A DNA stretch of 64,000 nt from Hyphomicrobiales bacterium (GCA_900465915.1 UBKJ01000020.1:1-64000); one strand, 5' to 3'. Positions 36,779 through 45,991 are shown, numbered from the stretch's first letter. Numbers and translations: made by a program. The notes: generated by a model from the sequence alone, not told the origin.

Positions 36779-37840
36779 TTGCTGGCTTATTACTCCATAA
36801 TCCTTATTCCTGGAACATTTGCGATATTTGAAAAGTCGAAATATTACTATGCTTATAGGTATAGTATATGCATGACTTTGTTCGCGATGTTGTTGGTATT
36901 TTTCGTTGGGCTAAGATTCGAAATTGGACCCGATTGGTATCAGTATGTAAGCATATTGGAGTTTGTTTACGGAAAGTCGATCCCAGAAATATTAAGTCGT
37001 TCGGAGCCATCATATATAATTCTGAATTGGATCACTAGCAAACTCGGCTTCGAGCTGTGGTTTGTTAATTCCGTTTGCGCTATTATTTCTATTTATTCCC
37101 TGAGGAAGTTCTGTATTTGGCAGAATAGGCCATGGTTGTCTATATATATAGCAACTTGCTATTTTGTGATTGTTATCGTTATGGGCTTGACGAGGCAGGG
37201 GACGTCTCTGTCGATAACTTTTCTTGCCTTAACGTATCTTTTCCAAAAGAGGCAGGTTCCTTATATAATTTGTATCATTTTCGCTGCGTCTTTCCATTAC
37301 TCATCAATAATAATGCTTCCGCTGATCGTGATCGTGAAGAAGAGGTCTATATATACATATATATTTTCAGGAATTTTATTCTCTGTACTGATTGCGTTCG
37401 CTGCGTACGGATCTCTCGATGACAAGCTGAATAATCAGTATTTTGTTAAAGAGTTGAACTCCTATGGAGCGTATCCGCGTTTTGTGTTTCATATTCTCGC
37501 GGCGACACTGTTCTTTTTCTTCAATAAGAGATTTAGAGCTAACCCCATCGAGAAGAGAACATATACCGTTATGTCTTTTCTGGCGTTTTTTCTATTTGCC
37601 GCCCTGCTGGTCGCGCCATCTTCGACATTTATAGATCGCTTAGCGTTCTATCTAACTCCGCTTCAGATGTTTGTATTTTCTAATCTTCCCAATGTAATAC
37701 GAACAGACAGGAAGCTTACTTCGTCGGTTTTGTTTCTTGTAATGACTCTATATCTGCTGAAGTTTACATTCTGGATTAACATTGGTAGCGCCCCAGAGCG
37801 CTTTCTACCTTACAAGAATTTTATTTCTGAGAGCAATTAA
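36779..37840 (+). CDS. EpsG/Wzy-like polysaccharide polymerase, AT-rich
   Basis: A 353-residue protein with ten or more hydrophobic helices. The pattern FFVGLRFEIGPDWYQY near residues 41-56, YIILNWITSKLGFELWFVNS, and later LTRQGTSLSITFLAL is typical of EpsG-family polymerases that join repeat units. TTG 36779 with a G-rich sequence upstream is the most credible start. Base composition is strikingly AT-rich, and ATA isoleucine codons, rare elsewhere in the window, are common, so it was probably acquired. Polymerases are usually the most variable gene of such loci. Confidence 0.82.
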   Translation: MLAYYSIILIPGTFAIFEKSKYYYAYRYSICMTLFAMLLVFFVGLRFEIGPDWYQYVSILEFVYGKSIPEILSRSEPSYIILNWITSKLGFELWFVNSVCAIISIYSLRKFCIWQNRPWLSIYIATCYFVIVIVMGLTRQGTSLSITFLALTYLFQKRQVPYIICIIFAASFHYSSIIMLPLIVIVKKRSIYTYIFSGILFSVLIAFAAYGSLDDKLNNQYFVKELNSYGAYPRFVFHILAATLFFFFNKRFRANPIEKRTYTVMSFLAFFLFAALLVAPSSTFIDRLAFYLTPLQMFVFSNLPNVIRTDRKLTSSVLFLVMTLYLLKFTFWINIGSAPERFLPYKNFISESN

Positions 37841-37855
37841 CTTGGGAGCGAAGCA

Positions 37856-39013
37856 ATGATGATCGTTCACATCATTTCCGGTTTGACCGATGGCGGCGCG
37901 GAAGCGGTTTTGTATCGGCTTTGCGCTCACGATACGACGGATCGCCATCATGTCGTTTCCATGATGGATGCGGGTAAATACGGCCCGTTGCTGGAAGCGC
38001 GGGGTATCCCGATAACATGCCTGAACATGCCGCGCGGTCGTTTTACCCTGACTGGTTTGTGGCGGCTGTGGCGCCTGCTCCGACGCACGCGGCCAGACGC
38101 CATTCAAACCTGGATGTATCATGCCGATCTCCTGGGCGGAATTGTCTCCCGGCTGGCTGGGCGGCGCAATATTTCCTGGGGGATTCATCACTCCGATCTT
38201 GCCGGCTCCGGCACCACACGCAGTACGATGGCGGTGGCCCGGCTATGCGCGTGGCTTTCACGCGTCGTGCCGCGTCATATCGTTTGCTGCGCGCGAAAAT
38301 CGGCGGATGTACATCGTGCTTTCGGCTACTCGGGCGAACGGATACGTGTCGTGCCTAATGGCTATGACCTGTCGGAGTTCCGGTCCGATCCGGCGGCCGG
38401 CCTCGCCCTGCGCGAGGAACTGGGATTGGCTCCCGATATGCCGGTCATCGGTTTCGTCGCTCGTTTCAATCCGTTGAAGGATCACAACAATCTTCTGGAG
38501 GCGCTTGCGAGCCTGAAGACGCGCGGCGTCGTCCCGGTCTGCCTTCTGGTTGGCGATGGAATGGTGGCTGATAATAAGGAGCTTGCGGCGCGCGTGGCTG
38601 ATCTGGGGCTGGCGGATCAAGTGCGCTTGCTTGGGCGGCGCAACGATATCCCAGCGGTGATGAACGCGCTGGACTTGCATGTAATGTCCTCGGCCAGCGA
38701 AGCTTTTCCGAATGTCCTCGCCGAAGCCATGGCGTGCGCGACGCCCTGCGTTACCACCGACGTGGGCGATGCGGCGTCGATAGTCGGAGAGACAGGACGG
38801 ATCGTGTCGCCTCGTGCTCCCGAAGCGCTCGCCGAGGCCATTGAAGCCCTGCTGGCTGAATATGGCGATCCCGCTTGGACGAAGCGTTGCGCTGACGCAC
38901 GGCGCCGCGTCGAAGAACATTTTTCCATTGAACGAATGGTGAGCGGCTACCGCGAATTGTGGGGAGCCAACCTTTTCGCCGAGACTGAACCGACGCTGCG
39001 AGCTGGCGGGTGA
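37856..39013 (+). CDS. Glycosyltransferase family 4
   Basis: A 385-residue GT-B-fold transferase. The N-terminal domain starts with HIISGLTDGGAEAVLYRL, the acceptor-side glycine-rich opening of GT4 enzymes. The C-terminal nucleotide-sugar domain has VPNGYDLSEF, GFVARFNPLKDHNNLL, and the E-x7-E type SSASEAFPNVLAEAMACATP. It is cytoplasmic, acting on an undecaprenyl-linked intermediate. It starts 16 bases after the polymerase and is followed by another GT4 gene. Confidence 0.92.
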   Translation: MMIVHIISGLTDGGAEAVLYRLCAHDTTDRHHVVSMMDAGKYGPLLEARGIPITCLNMPRGRFTLTGLWRLWRLLRRTRPDAIQTWMYHADLLGGIVSRLAGRRNISWGIHHSDLAGSGTTRSTMAVARLCAWLSRVVPRHIVCCARKSADVHRAFGYSGERIRVVPNGYDLSEFRSDPAAGLALREELGLAPDMPVIGFVARFNPLKDHNNLLEALASLKTRGVVPVCLLVGDGMVADNKELAARVADLGLADQVRLLGRRNDIPAVMNALDLHVMSSASEAFPNVLAEAMACATPCVTTDVGDAASIVGETGRIVSPRAPEALAEAIEALLAEYGDPAWTKRCADARRRVEEHFSIERMVSGYRELWGANLFAETEPTLRAGG

Positions 39014-39055
39014 CTTTTCGCCGCCTGCCGACCCATAATCAATAACGAGCGCCTT

Positions 39056-40162
39056 ATGAAAATTCTCCTTCTCGCTAACAGCGCGTTCAAATTGTCCAAC
39101 TTTCGTGCGGGACTCATTCGCACGTTGGTGGCCGATGGGCATGAACTTGTAGCTGCGACGCCGCGCGACAATTCGCTGGAACGACTGAAAAGCCTTGGCG
39201 TGCGGGTTGTGAATCTGCCCATGGACGCGACGGGTACGTCGCCTTTGCGCGAAATATCCCTGCTTTTCCGTATATTTCGGATTTTGCGGTCGGAGGCGCC
39301 CGATGCTGTCCTTGGTTATACGATCAAACCGAATATTTATGGCGCGTTGTCGGCCCGTCTTCTCCATATTCCGTTCATTCCCAACGTAACCGGCTTGGGA
39401 ACCGCTTTTGATCGCGAGAACCTCCTTAGCCGCATCGTCAAGTTTCTTTATCGCGTCGCGTTTCGCAACTGCCCGAAGGTTTTTCTGCAAAACCCCGACG
39501 ATTTGAATCTTTTCATCCGGTCGCAGCTTATCCGGGCCGATCAGGCGGAATTGCTTCCGGGATCTGGCGTTGATCTCGCGGGGTTCGCCGCGCACCCCCT
39601 GCCGGGGCGTGGCGCGCGGCTAACCTTCCTTCTTTTCGCTCGTATGCTGCGGGATAAGGGAGTCGTGCATTTTGCAGAGGCTGCGCAACGACTGGCGCCG
39701 GACTATCCGCAGGCGCGTTTTTTGTTGCTCGGTCCACTGGGAGAGGGCAAGTCCGGAGGACTTAACGCAAAGGAGATGGAAGCCCTCAGCGCCGAATTTC
39801 CGGTAGAGTATCTCGGGCCGCGCGATGACGTGCGCCCGACCGTAGTCGAGGCGGATTGCGTGGTTTTGCCAAGTTTCTATCATGAAGGAACGCCGAGATC
39901 GCTGCTCGAGGCCGGAGCAATGGGACGTCCGATCATCACGACGGATTGGCCAGGATGTCGTGACGTTGTGGATAACGGCCGCAATGGCTATCTTTGCCGC
40001 CCTGAAGATAGCGAAGATCTGGCGGATAAAATGAGAAGAATCCTGGATATGACGGACGATGAACGCATAGCCATGGGATCTGCATCCCGAAAACGCATGG
40101 AAACGCACTTCGATGAGAATATAGTGATAAAAGCGTATCAAAAAGTTTTATCGGGCGTTTGA
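39056..40162 (+). CDS. Glycosyltransferase family 4 (WbnH/PglA-like)
   Basis: A 368-residue GT-B transferase. The N-terminal MKILLLANSAFKLSNFRAGL with YTIKPNIYGALSARLL and TGLGTAF is typical of the HexNAc transferases of the PglA/WbnH type. The C-terminal domain has LFARMLRDKGVVHFAEAA and SFYHEGTPRSLLEAGAMGRP. It probably adds the second or third sugar of the repeat unit. Start codon ATG 39056 is directly at the conserved N-terminus. Confidence 0.92.
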   Translation: MKILLLANSAFKLSNFRAGLIRTLVADGHELVAATPRDNSLERLKSLGVRVVNLPMDATGTSPLREISLLFRIFRILRSEAPDAVLGYTIKPNIYGALSARLLHIPFIPNVTGLGTAFDRENLLSRIVKFLYRVAFRNCPKVFLQNPDDLNLFIRSQLIRADQAELLPGSGVDLAGFAAHPLPGRGARLTFLLFARMLRDKGVVHFAEAAQRLAPDYPQARFLLLGPLGEGKSGGLNAKEMEALSAEFPVEYLGPRDDVRPTVVEADCVVLPSFYHEGTPRSLLEAGAMGRPIITTDWPGCRDVVDNGRNGYLCRPEDSEDLADKMRRILDMTDDERIAMGSASRKRMETHFDENIVIKAYQKVLSGV

Positions 40163-40211
40163 AGATTGGATAGAGCTGCTTGTTCGTCCGGGCGGTTCTA
40201 ATTGGAAGACT

Positions 40212-40676
40212 ATGAACATAAAAAAGGTGACCATACTGCTTTTGGCGGGCTTATGTTTTTGCGCTCTCGTCCTTCTGCTGTTGACCGGGCGTCATCAAAC
40301 AGATTCGGCCGGTCGAACAAGCAAAGTCGCGCAGGCGCCGCTTCGGTTCAGCGGCTCGTTGAATATTCAATCCATGTCGGATTTCCGGGTCGACAAACGT
40401 AAGATCGCTCTCTGCGGCGTTTCGTTCAGCAAGCCGAAGCAGATGGAGCCGCTCGCGCTCGACAGCGTGCGGCGCGCTTTCCAGGGCAAGATCGTTGATT
40501 GCGTTCAAGTCGGCGGTGGCACGCCTTGTGATGGAAAAGCGCCAGCCAACTTTGGCGATGTGGTCGTGGTTCAGTGTTTTGCGCCCGATAAAAGCGATCT
40601 CGCTCTCGTTCTGAGCAAGGGCGGGTTTTTATGCGATCTGCCTGCCCAATCGGGTGGCGTTTATCAAGGATGTTGA
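40212..40676 (+). CDS. Membrane-anchored small protein, nuclease-like (ExoI-type)
   Basis: A 154-residue protein with one N-terminal hydrophobic anchor (about residues 7-25) and a periplasmic domain. The order VDKRKIALCGVSF, GKIVDCVQVG, GDVVVVQCF and LSKGGFLCD resembles the OB-fold of staphylococcal-nuclease-like proteins such as rhizobial ExoI, but the catalytic Arg/Glu set is not evident, so it is probably not a nuclease. Five or six cysteines could form disulfides. It is last in the Wzx/Wzy operon. Confidence 0.6.
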   Translation: MNIKKVTILLLAGLCFCALVLLLLTGRHQTDSAGRTSKVAQAPLRFSGSLNIQSMSDFRVDKRKIALCGVSFSKPKQMEPLALDSVRRAFQGKIVDCVQVGGGTPCDGKAPANFGDVVVVQCFAPDKSDLALVLSKGGFLCDLPAQSGGVYQGC

Positions 40677-40772
40677 TCGAAAACGGGGTAGCCGAAGCTA
40701 TTCAGCTGGCTACTCATCATTGGGAGTAAATCTTGATCCGTGTCGACTAGCGTCGTCACGTCCGACAATTCC

Positions 40773-40826
40773 AAAAAGCGCCGTCATCACACCGTTTAAG
40801 TTCTTTCTTTGGACGATGTGATGACG
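40773..40826 (-). terminator. Terminator of the beta-helix protein gene
   Basis: A 10-bp perfect stem (40817-40826 with 40782-40791, loop 25) is followed on the minus strand by GCGC and TTTTT. It lies just after the stop codon of the minus-strand gene. The loop is longer than usual. Confidence 0.55.
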
Positions 40827-40833
40827 CAAAGCG

Positions 40834-43029
40834 TCAACCCCAGTCCTCGAATACGGCTGTCGGCGCGATCTTCGAAGGATTATTGGCGATTGCGGTTAGC
40901 GTGGCGGACTTCAAGTTGCCCTTGCCGTGAACTTTCGCAACGTCATGCGTCGTGATATCGATCTGCACGATCGGCTTAGTGGTGGCGGCTCCTATATTCA
41001 AGATTTCGCAGCCGTTTATAATAATGTGACATGCATTATTGGTGGAAGCTGCTGGCCTCCCGCCCGATAAACGGATTGCAGGGCCATTCACTTCGAAATT
41101 CTTTTTGATTCTACAGTTGTTGATTTTGATTTTGGGCCATGGATCGATATTGGACGAATTGAAAAAATCGACGGTCGATCCGGTCGACGTCAGATCGATT
41201 ATCACGCCGTCCAATAAAATTTCCTTGGTGGCGACTTGTAAAGCGAGCTTTCCGCCTGTTCTGCCCAGTATTTGACCGCCTCGAATGACCATATGTTCCG
41301 CAGGGCGCACTTCGCCATGTTCGACAATGATGCAGTCCTCGAAAAGAATGCGCCGCGCATTCGTCACGACGCCTTTTACGAGGCATCGCTTCACCGTAAG
41401 ATCGAGGCTGTTAAGAGCGCCTGCGAGAAATTTGAATACGACAGGCAGATCGGCGTTGGAGCTATCTGTCGCTATGAAATCTTCTACGACCAGCCGAACC
41501 GGCGCATTGCCGACATGCGTGAAGGCGCCATAAGGGGAAGCGCTATTCTCCCACGTCTCGTCGAGCGTCAGCCATTTAATCCGACAGTTCTGGACGCTAT
41601 AATCCGCCAGGCCAGTTAGCAGGAAGGCGGATACTTTGGCGCCCCCATTCAATTCAGCCGAGCAGTTTCTGATGCTCAATTGCGATCCGGTTTGCATGCT
41701 TCCTGATGCGATGAACTTGTCGACTTCCTGGCCACGGCAATTGTCAAAAATGCATGAGGATATAACGCCTTTTACATTGCTTGCTATAAAAGCGGACCCA
41801 GTTTTACTAGAAAAGCAGTTTGAAAAAACACATTGCGGCTTCGTATTGTCCGCTGTCGTGTTGGCGGCGAATACAAAGCCTACATGGGTGTTGTTGATTG
41901 AGTAACAATCGACAAATAAGACCTCCATGGAGTTTTCGGCCCAGAATCCAGCGTTGTATTCATTGTCTCCATAGAGGATGGATGAGTTATGTCCATCAGT
42001 GGCAAAGCAGTTTTCGAATAAAGCTTGCCGCGTGGGTATGCGTTTGGTCGCATTGTTTTGCTCTGTTACAAAACCGATGCGTGTGTAGTCCGTAGCCGTG
42101 ACGTTGCGAATCGTGACGGCGTCGGATCCAGTGATGTACAAGCCGTCGCCATATTTCCCGCGTGAGCGCGTCGTGCCGCAATTCTCGATTACGACTTGGG
42201 ACGACCGGACGACGCTAATGCCGGCTCGAACTGTGTTTCTGGTAAATATGCGCTCGATCCGAACATTCGTGGCGTCCGTGACCGCGAGGGCCTTCGCTCC
42301 GGTGAAGCTGTTGAAATTCGCGCTCGTCCATGCCGAAGGGTCGGCGGAGCAATTACCATCCAATGTCAGGTCCGATACGACGACATTGCTTAACGTCCCA
42401 TCGATTGGGCGGATATCGACCAGGTTGACGACGGCTGATCCTGTATACTGGATCGTCGTGCGCCCGCCCGCCGCCCCTCGCACCGAGCCGGTGAAGGTGA
42501 GTTGAGCGGACGTGTTGTATTTCCGGGAGGCGAACCGCACGTCGCATCGCTTGGCCTGGCTGAACGCCGCGATCTTTATCAGAGCGGCGGTATGGTCGGC
42601 GGATTGATCGCTCGATACGCCCCACATTTCAGGCATGGCCTCGATAACGGGGAGCGGTTCCAGCTTGACGCCGCCGGCGGTGGCGATCACCCAATCGTCT
42701 GTTGCGTCCCGGGCGACGACCAAATATCGGAATTCACCAGCCTCGATAACGTCGCCATCGACGACAGCGACTTGGCCGTTCCCAGACGTGTACGACATCA
42801 GCGCGTCGGAAAGCAGAAGTGGGACGGTCCTGAATTTGACCTTATGGACGGACGACGTGTCGGTATAGAAGTCGGATCGGCTTGGGGCTGGCTCGGCGCG
42901 ATGTGAGGTAGCGTCGGTATTGCTTTGCACTTCCTGTTCGCCAGCAATGGCGTTCTTTAGTTCGGCGGAAACCGTCAGCGCCAAGCCGGCTGTGGGGGCT
43001 GCTCGAAGAAAGAAACGGCGGTTCAGCAT
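40834..43029 (-). CDS. Tat-exported right-handed beta-helix protein
   Basis: A 731-residue protein with a Tat-type signal (NRRFFLRAAPTAGLALTV). An N-terminal stretch to about residue 150 is followed by a pectate-lyase-like fold with repeated short coils rich in Val, Ile, Asn and Thr (for example VTIRNVTATDYTRIGF, SQVVIENCGTTRSRG, VFSNCFSSKTG), as in tail-spike and polysaccharide-lyase proteins. It may cleave or modify the exopolysaccharide in the periplasm or outside. It is transcribed against the flanking operons. Catalytic residues cannot be assigned. Confidence 0.85.
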   Translation of the reverse strand: MLNRRFFLRAAPTAGLALTVSAELKNAIAGEQEVQSNTDATSHRAEPAPSRSDFYTDTSSVHKVKFRTVPLLLSDALMSYTSGNGQVAVVDGDVIEAGEFRYLVVARDATDDWVIATAGGVKLEPLPVIEAMPEMWGVSSDQSADHTAALIKIAAFSQAKRCDVRFASRKYNTSAQLTFTGSVRGAAGGRTTIQYTGSAVVNLVDIRPIDGTLSNVVVSDLTLDGNCSADPSAWTSANFNSFTGAKALAVTDATNVRIERIFTRNTVRAGISVVRSSQVVIENCGTTRSRGKYGDGLYITGSDAVTIRNVTATDYTRIGFVTEQNNATKRIPTRQALFENCFATDGHNSSILYGDNEYNAGFWAENSMEVLFVDCYSINNTHVGFVFAANTTADNTKPQCVFSNCFSSKTGSAFIASNVKGVISSCIFDNCRGQEVDKFIASGSMQTGSQLSIRNCSAELNGGAKVSAFLLTGLADYSVQNCRIKWLTLDETWENSASPYGAFTHVGNAPVRLVVEDFIATDSSNADLPVVFKFLAGALNSLDLTVKRCLVKGVVTNARRILFEDCIIVEHGEVRPAEHMVIRGGQILGRTGGKLALQVATKEILLDGVIIDLTSTGSTVDFFNSSNIDPWPKIKINNCRIKKNFEVNGPAIRLSGGRPAASTNNACHIIINGCEILNIGAATTKPIVQIDITTHDVAKVHGKGNLKSATLTAIANNPSKIAPTAVFEDWG

Positions 43030-43698
43030 GTTTTCCCCTTGCTGCGGAGGAATGTCAATTTAGGTCGCGTGTTCATACTAGCTTGTCGGCCCGCGCCCTT
43101 CCGAACGAGACGATCATTCTTTATCAAGTCTATTGGCGACCTCTCGTGCATATCTTTTTCTATATGGGCAAACTTTGATTTGTCTTTGATGGCGCCGCAT
43201 CGCAATCTAAAACTGCCCAAACACGATTCAATGTCGCCTCCACGGCGGACTAGGCCAATTGGCATTTCATAAAATTCAATAGTTTTAGAGATATTGCTCA
43301 TTGGGCGTGTGACCCCATCATGGATATTCAAGGCTAAAAGGTATTCAGCCGGTTGGCTTCTTCACTCAATATCCTTCTTCTCGGAAATTAGTTTTTGCAG
43401 TCTGCTTATTGGTCCTATATCCGGCGATTGAGTAGAAATTCGTCATTTCCACAACCTTTTGATGCAGAAAAGGCGAATAAAATAGAACGCCGATTCCTTT
43501 CCTTTTGCATCGAAACATGGAAACATTATAGAGAGCTGGGCGCATGTGCTATTGCACTGAGAGTCGGCGGCCGACGTTCTGTTCATATTGCGGTAAGACA
43601 GTTTCGTGAATTTTGCTCCCCTATAAAGACAGCGTAGTTGACATTGTCCTTATAGGACTGATAAAGGGTTTCAAAATTTAGTGATAGGAGTTTTAGGC
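43030..43698. other. 669-base intergenic region before the export operon
   Basis: GC is low. A minus-strand frame at 43023-43331 overlaps the beta-helix start and a plus-strand frame at 43395-43637 is open, but neither shows a domain or good ribosome binding site. The region holds the 13-bp palindrome GTCGGC-G-GCCGAC (43563-43575) and the promoter at 43638. The divergent promoter of the beta-helix gene probably also lies here. Confidence 0.5.
43638..43666 (+). promoter_or_regulatory. Promoter with a palindromic spacer for the export operon
   Basis: A perfect -35 box TTGACA (43638-43643) is followed after 16-17 bases by GATAAA/ATAAAG. The spacer holds the palindrome GTCCT-TAT-AGGAC (43646-43658), a possible operator. 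The upstream bases GTAG before TTGACA match those at 32270. Confidence 0.6.
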
Positions 43699-44187
43699 AT
43701 GACTCAATTTTCTGTGAATTTTTTCCGTGGCATGGGTCTGGTTATTGGTGTGTCGGCGTCCATGGCGGTTTTTTCCGGTGTCGCGATGGCGCAGCCCGGC
43801 GATTGCTCCTGTCTGGTTCCGGCTGGCGCCAACGGCGTCGTCCAGAGCGTTAAGGGCAATGTTTTCGTGGATTCGGCTCCGGCTACCGCCAATATGTCGA
43901 TCCAGGCCGGCAGCTCTGTGGTTGTCGGTCCGAAGTCGGCTTCGAGCGTCAGCTTCGGTTCGGGCTGCGCGCTGCGTCTGAGCGCCAATACGGCGCTTCA
44001 GGCTGTGCCGCAGGGCGCCCAGCAGTGCCTCACCGTGAGCCGTCAGGACGCTGGCGTCGATATGTCGGCTCCCGCCGCCGTTTCGAGCTCTGGTCGTCTG
44101 ATCACGCCTTTGACCCTCGCTGCGGGCATCGGTGCCGGCGCGCTGGTCATCGGCATCGCCGCCGACGACAATTCGGTCAGCCGCTAA
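43699..44187 (+). CDS. FecR-like membrane-anchored protein
   Basis: A 162-residue protein. A signal peptide (about residues 10-32, cleavage after AMA) is followed by a domain with GVVQSVKGNVFVDSAP, IQAGSSVVVGPKS and VSFGSGCALRLSANT, the pattern of FecR-type periplasmic domains. A C-terminal hydrophobic helix (TLAAGIGAGALVIGIAA) may anchor it. Four cysteines lie in the mature part. GTG 43681 is an alternative start, but TAGGAG precedes ATG 43699. It heads the cpsB-wza-wzc operon; a structural or sensing role in polysaccharide export is inferred. Confidence 0.75.
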   Translation: MTQFSVNFFRGMGLVIGVSASMAVFSGVAMAQPGDCSCLVPAGANGVVQSVKGNVFVDSAPATANMSIQAGSSVVVGPKSASSVSFGSGCALRLSANTALQAVPQGAQQCLTVSRQDAGVDMSAPAAVSSSGRLITPLTLAAGIGAGALVIGIAADDNSVSR

Positions 44188-44418
44188 AAAATCTGCCGAG
44201 AGGGGATGTTCGGCCCGTTGATGTTTCAGCGGGCCGGCGCGGCGTAGAGGTGGTCGTGTGGGTGGGGCTCCGATAACCGCCACGTCGTGATCTTTTGGTG
44301 CGGAAGCTGGACGGGCTTCCGCACAAAAGTTTTTCTCTTTAAGCGATTTGTCCTGGCGTTGAGAAAATGGGGCTTCGGGTTTGCTCCCGAAATTGTCCTG
44401 TTTTTTAGATTGCGGTTA

Positions 44419-45231
44419 ATGATTGATCTCCACTCCCATATCTTATTTGGTTTGGATGACGGCTCCGCCAGCGCGGATGCGTCGATCGAAATGGCGCGCA
44501 TGGCGGCGGCGGACGGGATCACGCACATGGCCTGCACGCCGCATATCTTTCCGGGCAAGTACGACAATTCATCCGCGACCATCCTGCCGGCGATCAGGGC
44601 CTTGCAGTCTATGCTCGACCAGCGGGACGTTCCGCTGAAGCTGGTTTGCGGCGCGGACGTGCATGTGGCCGTCGACCTCGTCGAGCGGATCGGAAACGGC
44701 GAAATTCCGACTTTGAACAATTCGCGCTATTTTCTGTTGGAGCCGCCGCACGAGGTGCTTCCGCCGCGGCTGGAGGATCTGGCGGCGCGGATATTGGACG
44801 CCGGCCTCGTGCCGATCGTCACCCATCCCGAGCGGCTTCTGTGGGTCGAGCGCCATTACGACGTCCTGATGCGCCTGGCCGACATGGGCTGTCCGCTGCA
44901 ACTGACGGCCGGGTCGATTCTCGGCGACTTCGGCGAGACCGCCAGGAAGTTGGCCGAGCGGATATTGCAGGAGGGGCGGGCGGCGATCTTCGCCAGCGAC
45001 GCGCATGGAACGACGTGGCGGATGCCTATCTTGTCGCAAGCCTACGCGACGGTTGCGGAGCAGGTCGGCGAGGACGAAGCGGAGCGGCTGTTTCGCCGTC
45101 GCCCCGCCGCCATCCTCGCCAACGCGGATCTCGATCTTCCCGCGCCGCCTCGCCGCAAATCAGTGAAACGCGTGGAATCGCGACGCGGACCGGGTTTCGG
45201 ACTTATCGGCCGCATCTTTGGAGACAGGTGA
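44419..45231 (+). CDS. CpsB/YwqE-type tyrosine phosphatase (PHP fold)
   Basis: A 270-residue manganese-dependent phosphatase. The PHP-fold motifs are DLHSHILFGLDDG at the N-terminus, CTPHIFP, the metal-ligand motifs in HPERLLW and FASDAHGT at the C-terminus. It dephosphorylates the Wzc-like kinase encoded downstream and so tunes polymer length and export. A longer frame from 44287 has no start support; ATG 44419 starts directly at the conserved motif. The C-terminus carries a basic tail. Confidence 0.9.
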   Translation: MIDLHSHILFGLDDGSASADASIEMARMAAADGITHMACTPHIFPGKYDNSSATILPAIRALQSMLDQRDVPLKLVCGADVHVAVDLVERIGNGEIPTLNNSRYFLLEPPHEVLPPRLEDLAARILDAGLVPIVTHPERLLWVERHYDVLMRLADMGCPLQLTAGSILGDFGETARKLAERILQEGRAAIFASDAHGTTWRMPILSQAYATVAEQVGEDEAERLFRRRPAAILANADLDLPAPPRRKSVKRVESRRGPGFGLIGRIFGDR

Positions 45232-45235
45232 GCTC

Positions 45236-45991
45236 ATGTCGTTCGATCGAGTGTTTTCCATCGCCATCTGCGCTGGCCTTCTCGCCGGATGCAGCGGCAC
45301 TGCGAATACCGGCGCGTCTCCGACGGACGTGCTCTCGCTGCAATCGGCTTCGACGGCGACGACAACCTCTGACGGCAGCCTCAAGCTGGTGAAGAACCTG
45401 CCGGCGCCGGCCGGCACCAATGACGGGGCGGAGCAGCTGCTTTCTCCGAACGATCTTCTGGAGATCAACGTCTATCAGGTCGATTCGCTGAACCGTACGG
45501 TGCAGGTCGATTCCGCGGGCCGGATTTCGCTGCCGCTCATCGGCGTGGTCACCGCGGCGGGCAAGACGGTGCGCCAGCTCGAGCAGGAGCTGATCCGGGC
45601 CTACGGCGCGACCTACCTGCAATCGCCCAACGTTTCGGTCTTCCTGAAGGAATCCGCCGGCCAACGGGTGACGGTCGACGGCGAGGTATTGAAGGCCGGT
45701 CTTTATCCGGTGACGGCGGGAACGACGCTTCTCGACGCCATCGCCCTGGCTGGTGGTTTCCGTGATATCGCCGACCAGAAGAAGGTCTTCGTGTTCCGCG
45801 ACGTTGGAAAGACCAAGCTTGTGGCGAATTACAGCGTGGAAGATATCCGCAGCGGACGCTTGCAGAATCCGCGGATTTACGGCGGTGACGTCATCATGGT
45901 GTTCACCTCCCGCTCGCGGGTCGCGGTCAACAATTTGAAGGAAGCTCTGGGCATGGCGGCCACGGCGAGCCGCGCAGTCATCGTTCCTTGA
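45236..45991 (+). CDS. Wza-like polysaccharide export lipoprotein
   Basis: A 251-residue outer-membrane export protein. The signal peptide ends in a lipobox LLAGC with the Cys near residue 18. The poly_export domain begins with LLSPNDLLEINVYQVDSLN and GRISLPLIGVVTAAGKT, followed by one SLBB domain starting at GQRVTVDGEVLKAGLYPV. It is shorter than E. coli Wza (about 380 residues) and probably lacks its C-terminal amphipathic helix. It works with the downstream kinase in a trans-envelope complex. Confidence 0.92.
   Translation: MSFDRVFSIAICAGLLAGCSGTANTGASPTDVLSLQSASTATTTSDGSLKLVKNLPAPAGTNDGAEQLLSPNDLLEINVYQVDSLNRTVQVDSAGRISLPLIGVVTAAGKTVRQLEQELIRAYGATYLQSPNVSVFLKESAGQRVTVDGEVLKAGLYPVTAGTTLLDAIALAGGFRDIADQKKVFVFRDVGKTKLVANYSVEDIRSGRLQNPRIYGGDVIMVFTSRSRVAVNNLKEALGMAATASRAVIVP

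Noticed and set aside
40212..40676. Active nuclease
   Set aside because: The domain order resembles a staphylococcal-nuclease-like OB fold, but the catalytic residues are not evident.
40697..40725. Imperfect hairpin after the nuclease-like gene as a plus-strand terminator
   Set aside because: Bulged stem and no T tract after it.
43023..43331. 102-codon minus-strand frame overlapping the start of the beta-helix gene
   Set aside because: No domain recognised and it overlaps a better-supported gene start; probably chance.
43395..43637. 80-codon plus-strand frame before the export operon
   Set aside because: Starts with TTG without a ribosome binding site, no family resemblance, and it runs into the promoter.
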